From: Erythrocercus mccallii
Taxonomy: Eukaryota > Chordata > Aves > Passeriformes > Dicruridae
DNA: 64,000 nt
Assembly: GCA_013397435.1 (NCBI GenBank)
Contig: VZRG01000444.1
Span: forward strand, 66,277 to 130,276
Direction: 5' to 3'
Of the stretch, positions 63,301 to 64,000 are shown one piece after another. The notes under the pieces are model-generated. The model saw nothing but the letters and a program-made list of their open reading frames with translations, had not been told where the DNA came from and searched no databases. Numbering within the stretch: the stretch's first letter is position 1; each line of letters starts with the position of its first letter. A program made the translations under genes and the position numbers.

Positions 63301-64000
63301 GGCTTGCATGCCTGCAAGTTTCTCTAAATTTGATTAACTCCATAGATATTAAAAGTTAAAGTTTAAAAGTATGTATTTTCTGGGAAAGTTTCACACCTGG
63401 AAGCCACAATTGTTCAGGAGGATCATTTGGGATTGTCTCTTGCTCTCTCCTCCAATAAGGTATATTCAGATGTCCAGTCCTCAGAGACCTACCTAAATAT
63501 GACTGTATATGTTACTGCTATTTCCCTCACTCAGCACAAAACCCAAAAAATTAAACAAGTGGATAGTCTATTAAATTGGTTTCCAGAAGGATTTCTAGTT
63601 AGTAAGACTAATATATCAATGAAGTTCACAGGTAGGGTGGAAAGGAATGGGGGGGCATGTACCACCACACCCTGCTTGTGCTGTTTCAAACAGGGAGAAT
63701 TTTCTGGAGCAAAACATAAATAAAATTATAATTTCAGGTAATAATTTATGCATCTTTATTTACAAGAAACACATGAAAAAGAATATTACTTTACAGACTT
63801 TGTTTAATGAAGAACTAAAATAAAAACATTAATGAATTGAAATAATTGCATTCTCGTATGTCAGATTCATCAGGTAAGTACGGGAAATAATTTTTATTTG
63901 AAAAATTACTCATGCTTTTTGTGTATTAATGGTCAAAAAAGTTACAATTTTGGTGATTGCTTACTTGTAACTGTTTTTAAATGTGAATCTATAATGAATA
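57350..64000 (+). other. SCN1A: SCN1A intron 1 (incomplete)
   Basis: Begins with the GTGAGT donor and runs off the window. I searched the open frames for the expected exon 2 protein (a segment leading to domain I S1) and did not find it. The open frames here (such as 60903-61265, 120 codons, and 63427-63723, 98 codons) have no recognisable motifs. AT-rich throughout, with a short AT run at about 57648-57660. Nothing else is recognised. Confidence 0.7.

Overview
This is vertebrate nuclear DNA, most probably from a bird. The base composition is AT-rich and gene density is very low. Three stretches look like 3' ends of CR1 LINEs, the dominant retroposon of birds and other sauropsids, and I see no Alu, B1 or L1. 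The two coding segments are orthologues of paralogous voltage-gated sodium channel genes on the same strand: the last exon of SCN9A (Nav1.7) at the left edge and the first coding exon of SCN1A (Nav1.1) at 57.1 kb. This tail-to-head order (SCN9A then SCN1A) matches the mammalian 2q24-type cluster. The window is therefore the SCN9A-SCN1A interval plus the start of SCN1A. There is no operon, CRISPR array, prophage or new multi-gene system here.

Layout. 14-1197: terminal SCN9A exon (half of domain IV, then the C-terminal tail). 1198 to about 4695: inferred 3'UTR, interrupted by a GC-rich block and ending near AATAAA at 4666. About 5310-5640: an orphan CpG-rich island. 5.6-36.2 kb: mostly unannotatable intergenic DNA with a microsatellite, an LTR-like block near 14.3 kb, one well-formed orphan exon at 14.91 kb, a palindrome cluster at 20.5 kb, CR1 remnants at 21.2-23.1 kb and a decayed minus-strand reading frame at 28 kb. 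36.24-37.5 kb: the inferred SCN1A promoter region (CpG-rich, TATA-like box, long pyrimidine tract) and a 5'UTR exon ending at a GTAAGC donor at 37498. 37.5-57.03 kb: the 5'UTR intron, with another CR1 and an assembly gap (54833-54969) next to a GGAGA repeat. 57034-57349: SCN1A coding exon 1, with three out-of-frame upstream ATGs. 57350-64000: SCN1A intron 1, exon 2 not reached.

The observation most worth checking is in the Nav1.7 domain IV pore loop. The outer-ring Asp that helps bind tetrodotoxin is Asn, and three nearby positions also differ from the usual sequence. Homology statements rest on remembered human sequences and short motifs; no alignment or database search was run.
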